Below, piece by piece: positions 1 to 6,414 of a stretch of 6,488 nucleotides of DNA; the stretch's first letter is position 1, and each line of letters opens with the position of its first letter. The stretch is taken from assembly GCA_015521265.1 (NCBI GenBank), contig WAON01000272.1:1-6488 (forward strand). The letters run 5' to 3'. Both the position numbers and the translations under genes were made by a program. This stretch comes from Desulfurococcales archaeon (GTDB lineage Archaea > Thermoproteota > Thermoprotei_A > Sulfolobales > Desulfurococcaceae). A model generated the notes under the pieces. It was given only the letters and a program-made list of their open reading frames with translations, did no database searches and had not been told where the DNA came from.

Positions 1-32
1 AGTATGAATAGTAAAATTAAGGCTTTAACCAA
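1..32 (-). CDS. Probable 5' end of a downstream gene for an exported or membrane protein (partial, runs off the left edge)
   Basis: A TTG at 32-30 opens a frame that stays open to the window edge and reads MVKALILLFI plus a further codon beginning CT, which is Leu. A lysine followed by an unbroken hydrophobic run is what the start of a signal peptide or N-terminal membrane helix looks like. A GAGGG sequence sits 6 bases upstream, the same spacing and start codon as the protease gene, and AT-rich TATA candidates lie at 71-90. Only ten full codons are visible, so the product cannot be named. The gene would be co-directional with the protease, with 111 bases between them, and could be read from its own promoter or with the protease. 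Confidence 0.4.
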   Translation of the reverse strand, partial: MVKALILLFI

Positions 33-38
33 TGCAAA

Positions 39-43
39 CCCTC
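39..43 (-). promoter_or_regulatory. Candidate ribosome-binding site of the partial downstream gene
   Basis: GAGGG on the minus strand, with a 6-base spacer (TTTGCA) before the TTG at 32-30. Competing starts nearby fail quickly: ATG at 45-43 ends after six codons, and TTG at 37-35 after six. Confidence 0.4.
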
Positions 44-82
44 ATCAGGTCTTTTTCCTAAAAATCACTTGTTTTAAACCGG

Positions 83-90
83 ATATAAAT
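83..90 (-). promoter_or_regulatory. Candidate TATA box upstream of the partial downstream gene
   Basis: ATTTATAT on the minus strand, about 54 bases before the TTG start, predicting a leader near 28 bases. GGTTTAAAAC at 80-71 is an alternative box giving a leader of under 20 bases. Any such AT-rich element may occur by chance here. Confidence 0.3.
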
Positions 91-143
91 CAACCTTTAC
101 GAACCAAGTCGTCCCATATAGTGGACAATGCCGGTAATAGAGG

Positions 144-3100
144 CTATTTGCTTCTCTTCCTCCTACTGATAATGTATGCTAGTAGTATTAGAGCAATGAC
201 AATTGTTATTGGTGTTATTGGTGGTTCATTCATTGGAATAGCGGCTTTGACTGGTATCTTGCTTATTACTGTTGCTGGCCATGAACTAGTTTCTCCAGGG
301 TATTCTGCTTTAAATACTATGTTTTCCGACGGGTTTTTATCAAGCCAGTAAAGGATTGCTGTCCCGTTTTGATCGGTTGTATTAGTCCCTATCAGTCTCC
401 ATGAACCCTTCTTGTAGAAGTAGATTTTCCTATTGTTTGCTGGCTTGTTGTTTATGAGTAGTCTGGCCACTAGTTTGAATAGTATGGAGCCGTTTCCTAG
501 CACCTTATATGTAACATTTAATGTTAGACGCGATGAGTACTTAACTGTTAAATTATATGTTAGTTCAGACGGCGCTGTATTGTTTGTACCATTATATACT
601 ATTGTTAACGTGTAATAGTCGGGGCTCGTAAATATTATAGTAATATTCAGTACTCCATCTCTATCAGTCCTATATACGCCGTAAAGTGTATTATTGATAA
701 AAACAGCAATCACTCCATTACTAATAGGTTCACCCATGCTCTGAAGCTTGAAAACTAGTGTTACAGGTGTATTTGGATAAGGCTCTGCAGGGTTCTGGGT
801 GATGAAGATTATCTCGGAAGGCTTCCTAGATACGGTTAAAGATACATTATTACTCGTTGATGAAGCATAAACATCCGACCCGATATATATTGCTTTGAAA
901 GTATAGTTTCCAGCTGAATCAGGCTTGAATATAATTATTGCTTTTCCGGATTCATTAGTCACTGCATAACCGTATAGTTTCCAGCCGCTACCATTATTAT
1001 AGTAGAAAGCTATAGTTGCACCAATCACCGGGATATTATAAGTGGTTTTCAATAGTGCTACTAGTTCTACTGTTTCACCCAGTATTATCCTTGAAGTATT
1101 GATTGATAATATTAGGGTGGTCGGGGTTTTTGAAACATTTACAATGATGATACTACTCGATGAGTAATACCTCCAAGCCCCTTGTAACCCGGTAGCGGGA
1201 TCTATGAATACTGCTCTGAAATAGTATATTCCACTACTATTAGCCGTGTAATTGATCGAAGCCCTACCAAGGCTATCTAGGGCGGCAAGGCCGATCAGCG
1301 CCCACGTATTGTTATCCCTGCTGACATAGTAGTAGATATAGTAGTTTTTAACGGGCTTCCCGTATTCATCTATTACCGTCGCGGTTAAAGTTATCGTTGA
1401 TCCTGTGGTTGGAGTAGTGTTTGAAGCTGAGAGGCCAGTATATGTTTTCAGCGGCACCCACCTAATGATCGTGGAATTGCTGGATCCTCGATAAATACTA
1501 CTTTTGTTGAATACTCCGGTGACATTAATGATCATGTAGGAATCCATGGATAATGTAAGGAAGGCTAACCCGTAATTATTTGTTGTTAAATCAATGTATT
1601 CAACTCCATTAGTTGTATTAAAGGATACAAGTATATGGGCTCCAATAACCGGGTCACCATAGTAGTCGACGAGGCTAAAGGTAACATTTACTGTCTCGTT
1701 TATTTTAGCTGTAGAAGTATTACTATGTATGTATAATCGGGTGGGAGTTAAGGATACCGTGATACTGGTAGTATTCTCGGAGTCTCCATAAACCCATTCA
1801 CCTGTATATTTACCCGGATCAGTATAGTTTGCCTTTATAAGATAGGTTCCATTAGTTCTGAAAACATACTTAAACAATGCAATACCGCTACTATTAGTTG
1901 CGTTCTCACCTATGAAAACCCATGATACTCCACCATCCCGGCTTATCCAGAACTTGACTTTCTGCCCAGTTAATGGTTCCCCACTGATCGTGGACAATAC
2001 GGCTTTAATCGTTACATTTTCAACTGTGTAAGCTTTCGATGATGCTATTAGTAACAGCTTAGTTGGAATGGGTTTATACTCGATAGTTAATTCATCGCTA
2101 ACAGCCCGATCATACTCGGGGCTCCCGGGATAGTAGGCTCTAAACGTGTAGTTTCCAGCATACTCCATGGTTATGTTGAAGAAAGCGTATCCTCCACTAT
2201 TCGTAGTGGAAGATGTTAGGTTTATCCATCCATTGTTCTCGAGTAGTTGAAGGTATACAGTCTCCCCGCTTACTGGTTCGCTATTATTTGTTAATCTAGC
2301 TGTTAATAATACTGTCTCGTTGATGAATGTTGATGTAGTATTGCTTGTTAAGTAGAGGAATGTGGTGATCTTTAATACTGATACGTTGAAACCAATTGAT
2401 GCTGAAGCCCTGTATATGTATGGCTTCCCGGGATAATACAGTCTATAAGTATAGTTTCCAGCTATGGATTCACTCCACTTTATTAATAGGTATCCATTGG
2501 TATCTGTTGTATTTGTTGTAATGTTTATCCATCCATTGCTTGTTTGTTTTTGTAGTGTGACGTTTACCATGGGAACCGGGGAGTTCTCATCATCCAGCAG
2601 CCTAGCCTCAACAATCAAAACACCATTAACAGGAGCTGTTTTCTGAGTTCTTATAAGCTCGATCCTTGTAGCCCTACTATACGCAACTACAGTTATATTG
2701 TCGGAGCTGTATGGTTTAAAGGTTTCATTTCCCGGATAGTATATTCTGAAAATATATGTTCCATTCTTCTCGAACTTATAGGTTAGTACTGTGTATCCAT
2801 TGCTATCAGTTATGCTTGAATCTGCCGGTATCCATTGTGTATTATTCAGGTATTCTAGGATCAATTCTGCACCGCTAATAGGTTTGCTTACACCGTTATA
2901 CGTGTAGTTTAAGCGGGTGATGAAGGCTAATGTATCGTAGACTTCAATCCTCGTATCGTTTAGGCTTACTGAGGCGTTTGTTGGTGTCTTGATGGATTCT
3001 AGGCTTAAACTACTAGTCTGGGCTGATAAGTATAGTTTTTCACTGTTACCCGTATAGTTTGCTTTAACAAGGTATGCACCGCTTGCTAGGAATATTGTTG

Positions 3101-6100
3101 TAAAGTTGTAGTATCCATTAAGCCCCGTCTGCCCGCTTGAAAGCTTTCTCCAGGAAGCTCCGTTATCGCTGCTAACCCATATAGTGATGTTTTCACCCGT
3201 TAAGGGTGTATGGTTGTACTGCGAGTACAGCTGGACAGTGATATTTACTGGCTGTACAGTATAGGGTGTCTGGTTGGAGATGAGGATGCTTATACCAGTT
3301 CTCAAATAGATCGTTACACTGTGCACTATACGGGTGTAATTGTACTGGGTATAGTTATCGCCGGGGTAGTAGGCTAAATAATAGTATACACCGCTCCAAG
3401 CCTCGCTGGTCTTAAAGACTGCGTATCCATTACTGTCCGTCTTGTTTGAACCGATGAGCTCCCAGTCGCTTAGATCAATGCTCCTATAGAAGTATACCGT
3501 CTTTCCGGGTATTGGTTGACCGGTATCATTGTATATGAGCCTAGCTGTGAGTTTGAACGGGGTATTATCAATACTGCTAGACGGACCAGTTATATCTATA
3601 ATTACCGGCTCACCTATCCTAACCCTAACCTCAACGGGCCCCTCTACAACGCTACTACTCGTTAGATTAGACAAGGCCCTCTTATCCCGTGTGTAGACTA
3701 TTCCAACATACCAGTAGTAATCATCCTGCAGAGCTGATTGATCAACAATCCTTATGTATCCTTCAACGTGTGCAAGGTTGTTGAGGCTGGTAGTATTAGC
3801 TATTGCCTCCGCATACACGTATCTCGTATTATCTCCCGGCTTTACATAGTAGATTATTATCAAAGCATACCTTGCAAGGCTTGGAGGAGCAGCCGCTGAT
3901 GAGTTAATCCATATATACCTGCCATAGACGAATTCAGCTGTAAGCCCCGGCCCGATGAATAACGAGATATTACCGCTCGAGGATTCCTCGCTACTCCTAC
4001 GTGCTGAGACTATGTATAAGTAGTCATCCGTCAACTCTGAGCTGGGGGGCTTAATAGTTAAGTATTCATCGACGATACCTTTAGCTCCATTAGTATTATT
4101 CAATAATACTAGATCATACTGATCAGGATCATACATATAAGCCGCTAGATCGTATAGGGCGCTTCCAGGATCACTAGATGATACTAGTAGTCTTGCACCA
4201 TACCTCGTCTGTATCGCCTCGCTTAGAAGCCAGTCATACTTTTCAAAATGAACCGGTACATCGAGGCTTGAAGGGCCGAATCTCTCATATAAATACCTAT
4301 TAATATCTGAAACCCCATACAATACACCCTCCCTAACATTCTCCTCTAAATGTATTAGTGGTAGTGTTTCATTGTGGAGCCCGTAATCGTAGGGGGTGCT
4401 ATTCTTTAATCCGTAAACATACTCGAGGTAATCCGATACGCGTAGTGCTAGTTTTATAGCAGCGTATCCATCGATCATACCATAACCTTCATTAGCATCC
4501 TTCCAGCCGTGGTCTAGGCTTGGACTGTAATCGTGTCCTTCTTCGCGTTGTAACGGGTATGTTTCATGGCTTGATGAAGTTATTATTGATTTAACGAGTA
4601 ATGCGTGGTAAGCATCGTTAAGCCAAACCCCGTGCTCCCTTAAAACCTCAACAACAAGACCAGCAAGACCGGCAACTTGTGGAGTAGAGAAGCTAGTTCC
4701 CTGAGCAGACTGGGTATCATTAAAATCTATCTCAAATCTATCACCAGTCTCGAAAACTACTTCTCCATCCTGATCGCTATCCCTCATAGTTAAAGGCCCA
4801 TACCATGAACCGCCCGGAGCCACTACGTCTGGCTTAATAATTGAGGAGTTAATGCTTGAAGGTCCGCCCATACTACTATAACTAGTAATATTACCAATAG
4901 TATTCGACGCGGCAACGGTTAATACTTCCGGATAGGCTGCAGGGTAGGTGTTTCCAGCATAGTTCGATCCATAGCCGTCGTTACCAGCCGCTACAACGGA
5001 TAAAACACCATAGTTTAGAGCACTCTTTATAGCATTGTGGAGTGTTGGGTCATCGCTGGGCCCCCCGAAGCTCATGCTTACAACGTTTACATCATTACTC
5101 TCATTATTATCGCTGTTCCAACCCGCGATCATGTCTAGGGCTTGCGATACAAGACCGGTATCGATCCCATTACTATCTCCTACTTTGAATACGACTAGTC
5201 CAGCCCTCGGCGCAACACCGCTGTGTAGCCAGTAGTTATCATTCCTCATTATTGGTAGGTAAATCCTCCCAATTACTTCAGCTAAGTATTCGAGAGCGCT
5301 TTGATTAAAGTATATCGCGACATAGTAGAGTCCTTTCGGCGGATTACTAATCGGGTCCTTGAGGGTTAGGTTTGCTAGAACATATCCATTATTCAGTGTT
5401 ATGTAGTTAATGTTCAGGGTCCAATATTTATCGTATGAATATGGGTTATCAATTGTATAGGATGGATAGTGGACTAGGCTAGCACTATAGATAAAATCGG
5501 AGAGGCCCTTGGCCGAGGAGTTATAGAGTACTACGTAGCCATTATACTTAAGATAGGGTGTATCACCGGTAACCATAAAGGGTCCTGTAAGGTAGGCTCC
5601 CTGATAGGTTTCCACACGTATATAGTCAATATAGGTTGTCAGTGTTTCATTCTCGCCCTCCCCAATTCTCGGCTGCGGCGTTATATTACCAGCTATTAGG
5701 TAGGATACCATTGTCCCGTGTCCTACTTCATCGTATGGCGTAGTGTATCCGTTTACTAGATCGTGGAATTCCACGTCGCTATTATTAAAGCCCCTGCCCC
5801 CCAGATAGATCCCTGTATCCAGCACCGCGATCCTTATTCCACGGCCAAGGTATCCCAGATCCCATGCACGAGGCCTTACATCGATCTCCCTAGTACTCCA
5901 AAAACTGTATAAGCTATACTTCCTAGTCGCCTGTACGTATAAGGCATCACTATACCCGTCATGATCAAAGTCTATGCTCCTATACATGTAATACAAGCTG
6001 ATTATTTTATCCACCGATCCCTCGATGAGGAACCCCTTGAGAACGTGTTTGAAAACATACCTAATCCTAATACCTGCTTCCCTAATTAATTCCTCATCAA

Positions 6101-6332
6101 TACTCAAGGGCTGGCGTGTTAGTATTAGATACCCAATAACGTTTCTATTACCCGTATTTTCCAGGTTATCATCGATGAAATCATTATTCCGATCAATGTT
6201 TCCCCAACCACTCGGTAACATATACTTTTTTATAGGATATAGTTTCGGAGGTGCTGAATAGGCTTGAGAAATTATTGTTAATGATAAAAGGATTAATGCA
6301 ATGAATAACCTAGTTTTAGGGGGTAATGACAA
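144..6332 (-). CDS. Giant membrane-anchored subtilisin-like serine protease (peptidase S8) with eleven Ig-like stalk repeats
   Basis: This is a 2062-residue secreted serine endopeptidase that probably degrades or processes proteins at the cell surface. Seen in the sequence: signal peptide (1-27), I9-like propeptide (about 65-121), S8 domain (about 151-635) with Asp172 in AVLDTG, His205 in GHGT, oxyanion Asn451 in AAGND and Ser547 in GTSFSTP, an unclassified beta-rich module (636-905), Ig-like repeats (908-2030), a membrane helix (2040-2055) and the basic tail RRKRSK. It is far longer than a typical subtilisin of 300-450 residues because of the stalk. The TTG start is the first usable start after an in-frame TAA at 6408-6410, and it lies 6 bases after GGGGG. 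There are no cysteines, and by my count about 75 N-x-S/T sequons. All catalytic motifs are intact, so it is likely active. It resembles in concept the S-layer-bound STABLE protease of Staphylothermus; orthology is not established. The substrate is unknown. Confidence 0.96.
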   Translation of the reverse strand: MSLPPKTRLFIALILLSLTIISQAYSAPPKLYPIKKYMLPSGWGNIDRNNDFIDDNLENTGNRNVIGYLILTRQPLSIDEELIREAGIRIRYVFKHVLKGFLIEGSVDKIISLYYMYRSIDFDHDGYSDALYVQATRKYSLYSFWSTREIDVRPRAWDLGYLGRGIRIAVLDTGIYLGGRGFNNSDVEFHDLVNGYTTPYDEVGHGTMVSYLIAGNITPQPRIGEGENETLTTYIDYIRVETYQGAYLTGPFMVTGDTPYLKYNGYVVLYNSSAKGLSDFIYSASLVHYPSYTIDNPYSYDKYWTLNINYITLNNGYVLANLTLKDPISNPPKGLYYVAIYFNQSALEYLAEVIGRIYLPIMRNDNYWLHSGVAPRAGLVVFKVGDSNGIDTGLVSQALDMIAGWNSDNNESNDVNVVSMSFGGPSDDPTLHNAIKSALNYGVLSVVAAGNDGYGSNYAGNTYPAAYPEVLTVAASNTIGNITSYSSMGGPSSINSSIIKPDVVAPGGSWYGPLTMRDSDQDGEVVFETGDRFEIDFNDTQSAQGTSFSTPQVAGLAGLVVEVLREHGVWLNDAYHALLVKSIITSSSHETYPLQREEGHDYSPSLDHGWKDANEGYGMIDGYAAIKLALRVSDYLEYVYGLKNSTPYDYGLHNETLPLIHLEENVREGVLYGVSDINRYLYERFGPSSLDVPVHFEKYDWLLSEAIQTRYGARLLVSSSDPGSALYDLAAYMYDPDQYDLVLLNNTNGAKGIVDEYLTIKPPSSELTDDYLYIVSARRSSEESSSGNISLFIGPGLTAEFVYGRYIWINSSAAAPPSLARYALIIIYYVKPGDNTRYVYAEAIANTTSLNNLAHVEGYIRIVDQSALQDDYYWYVGIVYTRDKRALSNLTSSSVVEGPVEVRVRIGEPVIIDITGPSSSIDNTPFKLTARLIYNDTGQPIPGKTVYFYRSIDLSDWELIGSNKTDSNGYAVFKTSEAWSGVYYYLAYYPGDNYTQYNYTRIVHSVTIYLRTGISILISNQTPYTVQPVNITVQLYSQYNHTPLTGENITIWVSSDNGASWRKLSSGQTGLNGYYNFTTIFLASGAYLVKANYTGNSEKLYLSAQTSSLSLESIKTPTNASVSLNDTRIEVYDTLAFITRLNYTYNGVSKPISGAELILEYLNNTQWIPADSSITDSNGYTVLTYKFEKNGTYIFRIYYPGNETFKPYSSDNITVVAYSRATRIELIRTQKTAPVNGVLIVEARLLDDENSPVPMVNVTLQKQTSNGWINITTNTTDTNGYLLIKWSESIAGNYTYRLYYPGKPYIYRASASIGFNVSVLKITTFLYLTSNTTSTFINETVLLTARLTNNSEPVSGETVYLQLLENNGWINLTSSTTNSGGYAFFNITMEYAGNYTFRAYYPGSPEYDRAVSDELTIEYKPIPTKLLLIASSKAYTVENVTIKAVLSTISGEPLTGQKVKFWISRDGGVSWVFIGENATNSSGIALFKYVFRTNGTYLIKANYTDPGKYTGEWVYGDSENTTSITVSLTPTRLYIHSNTSTAKINETVNVTFSLVDYYGDPVIGAHILVSFNTTNGVEYIDLTTNNYGLAFLTLSMDSYMIINVTGVFNKSSIYRGSSNSTIIRWVPLKTYTGLSASNTTPTTGSTITLTATVIDEYGKPVKNYYIYYYVSRDNNTWALIGLAALDSLGRASINYTANSSGIYYFRAVFIDPATGLQGAWRYYSSSSIIIVNVSKTPTTLILSINTSRIILGETVELVALLKTTYNIPVIGATIAFYYNNGSGWKLYGYAVTNESGKAIIIFKPDSAGNYTFKAIYIGSDVYASSTSNNVSLTVSRKPSEIIFITQNPAEPYPNTPVTLVFKLQSMGEPISNGVIAVFINNTLYGVYRTDRDGVLNITIIFTSPDYYTLTIVYNGTNNTAPSELTYNLTVKYSSRLTLNVTYKVLGNGSILFKLVARLLINNKPANNRKIYFYKKGSWRLIGTNTTDQNGTAILYWLDKNPSENIVFKAEYPGETSSWPATVISKIPVKAAIPMNEPPITPITIVIALILLAYIISRRKRSK
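168..215 (-). other. C-terminal transmembrane anchor of the protease
   Basis: Residues about 2040-2055, TPITIVIALILLAYII, form one hydrophobic helix preceded by a proline-rich linker (IPMNEPPITP) and followed by the basic tail SRRKRSK. By the positive-inside rule the tail is cytoplasmic and the stalk and protease are outside. Confidence 0.9.
243..3611 (-). other. Array of eleven tandem Ig-like domains forming a stalk
   Basis: Residues about 908-2030. Approximate repeats: R1 908-1007, R2 1010-1112, R3 1113-1219, R4 1220-1319, R5 1320-1420, R6 1422-1529, R7 1530-1629, R8 1630-1737, R9 1738-1837, R10 1838-1933, R11 1934-2030. The shared pattern is a Pro-x-x-Gly turn, then a strand, a Trp or Tyr strand, Thr-Asp-Ser/Thr-Asn-Gly-Tyr, then Gly-Asn/Thr-Tyr-x-Phe/Tyr-x-x-x-Tyr-Tyr-Pro-Gly. 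This matches bacterial/archaeal Ig-like surface modules (Big-type). R7 and R10 have weakened signatures. Most of the protein's N-glycosylation sequons lie here. The likely role is an extended rigid stalk, not catalysis. Confidence 0.88.
3618..4427 (-). other. Unclassified beta-rich module between the protease and the Ig stalk
   Basis: Residues about 636-905. The first part (660-760) mixes helices and strands and is partly acidic. The second part (about 767-900) is strongly beta-patterned, with segments such as DDYLYIVSARR, LARYALIIIYYVKPG, HVEGYIRIVD and DDYYWYVGIVYTR, ending in VEVRVRIGEPV where the Ig array begins. The position resembles the P-domain or PPC-type sandwiches that follow many S8 domains, but I cannot assign it to either from motifs. 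Confidence 0.55.
4428..5882 (-). other. Peptidase S8 (subtilisin) catalytic domain
   Basis: Residues about 151-635. Motifs in order are GRGIRIAVLDTGI (catalytic Asp172), DEVGHGT (His205), GVAPRAGLVVFKV (from Gly372), VSMSFGG (about 418-424), VVAAGND (oxyanion-hole Asn451), KPDVVAPGG (500-508), GTSFSTPQVAG (nucleophile Ser547) and GYGMIDGYAAIKLA near the end. The Asp-to-His spacing of 33 residues is normal. The His-to-GVAP spacing is greatly enlarged by an insertion. An acidic loop, Asp518-x-Asp520-x-Asp522-Gly, lies between the PGG motif and the nucleophile; calcium loops of this type stabilise thermococcal subtilisins. Confidence 0.95.
5223..5687 (-). other. Insertion of about 150 residues inside the S8 fold, between the catalytic His and the GVAP strand
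   Basis: Residues about 216-370. It begins after the His205 helix (GNITPQP) and ends just before SGVAPRA. It is rich in Tyr, Asn, Thr and aromatic beta-strand patterns (for example YIRVETYQ, NGYVVLYN, YWTLNINYITL, GYVLANLTL, GLYYVAIYF) and ends in a probable helix, ALEYLAEVIGR. It has at least four N-glycosylation sequons. I do not recognise it as a PA domain, which usually sits later in the fold. It looks like a beta-sandwich of unknown role, perhaps substrate access or stalk docking. Confidence 0.75.
5883..6251 (-). other. N-terminal propeptide with I9-like inhibitor fold and two acidic calcium-type loops
   Basis: Residues 28-150. Residues about 65-121 have the strand-helix-strand-strand-helix-strand pattern of subtilisin prodomains, including IREAGIRIRYVF and VLKGFLIEGSVDKI, which resemble the I9 inhibitor core. 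Such prodomains chaperone folding and inhibit the enzyme until cleaved. Two acidic loops flank it: Asp47-x-Asn49-x-Asp51-x-x-Asp54 and the canonical Asp121-x-Asp123-x-Asp125-Gly-x-x-Asp129. Cleavage probably occurs somewhere between residues 130 and 150, but no site can be read with confidence. Confidence 0.7.
6252..6332 (-). other. Sec signal peptide of the protease
   Basis: Residues 1-27. A short basic n-region (Lys6, Arg8) is followed by a hydrophobic core, LFIALILLSLTII, and a polar end SQAYSA before two prolines. Signal peptidase cleavage is likely after Ala27 or Ala24. The fit of this segment directly after the TTG codon is the main support for that start. Confidence 0.88.
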
Positions 6333-6338
6333 CGGATT

Positions 6339-6343
6339 CCCCC
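6339..6343 (-). promoter_or_regulatory. Ribosome-binding site deciding the TTG start of the protease
   Basis: GGGGG on the minus strand, followed by the 6-base spacer AATCCG and then TTG. It can pair with the CCUCC core of archaeal 16S rRNA with one G-U pair. An ATG overlapping the G-run (6345-6343) is out of frame and reaches a stop after nine codons, so it is not the start. Confidence 0.65.
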
Positions 6344-6404
6344 ATGTTAGGAGCTTGTCGAATCGATAATTATTCCCACATATTTTTATTATTAGTCTTG
6401 AGCC

Positions 6405-6414
6405 TATTTATATA
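6405..6414 (-). promoter_or_regulatory. Probable archaeal TATA box of the protease gene
   Basis: TATATAAATA on the minus strand, preceded by GTAGGG. A start of transcription about 26 bases downstream would fall near 6383 and give a leader of about 50 bases. A second AT-rich element, AATAAAAATA (6390-6381), could instead serve with a leader of about 27 bases. Confidence 0.5.

Larger units (their letters stand above)
33..143 (-). other. Intergenic region after the protease stop
   Basis: This stretch holds the candidate promoter and ribosome-binding site of the downstream gene. A five-base T-tract on the minus strand (64-60) could act as a weak archaeal terminator for the protease, but it overlaps the predicted leader of the next gene. 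No RNA gene is recognised. Confidence 0.5.

Noticed and set aside
1..50. TGATGA on the minus strand at 47-42, resembling a C box of a C/D-box guide RNA
   Set aside because: It lacks the preferred purine before TGATGA and no D box (CTGA) follows within the visible sequence; the same bases are better explained as part of a ribosome-binding site.
4..351. Plus-strand open frame of 115 codons over the protease 3' end
   Set aside because: It mostly overlaps, antisense, the membrane helix and last Ig repeat of the protease; its hydrophobic run has no support as a gene and its first part crosses the intergenic promoter region.
243..3611. Regular 300-base periodicity considered as a CRISPR or DNA-level tandem repeat
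   Set aside because: The period is a protein-domain repeat in an intact frame; base identity between units is low and there are no short identical repeats with spacers.
5035..5235. Plus-strand frame of 66 codons, and similar ones at 433-615, 2464-2646 and 6025-6261
   Set aside because: All lie antisense to conserved protease domains, with no recognisable protein features, and are expected by chance.
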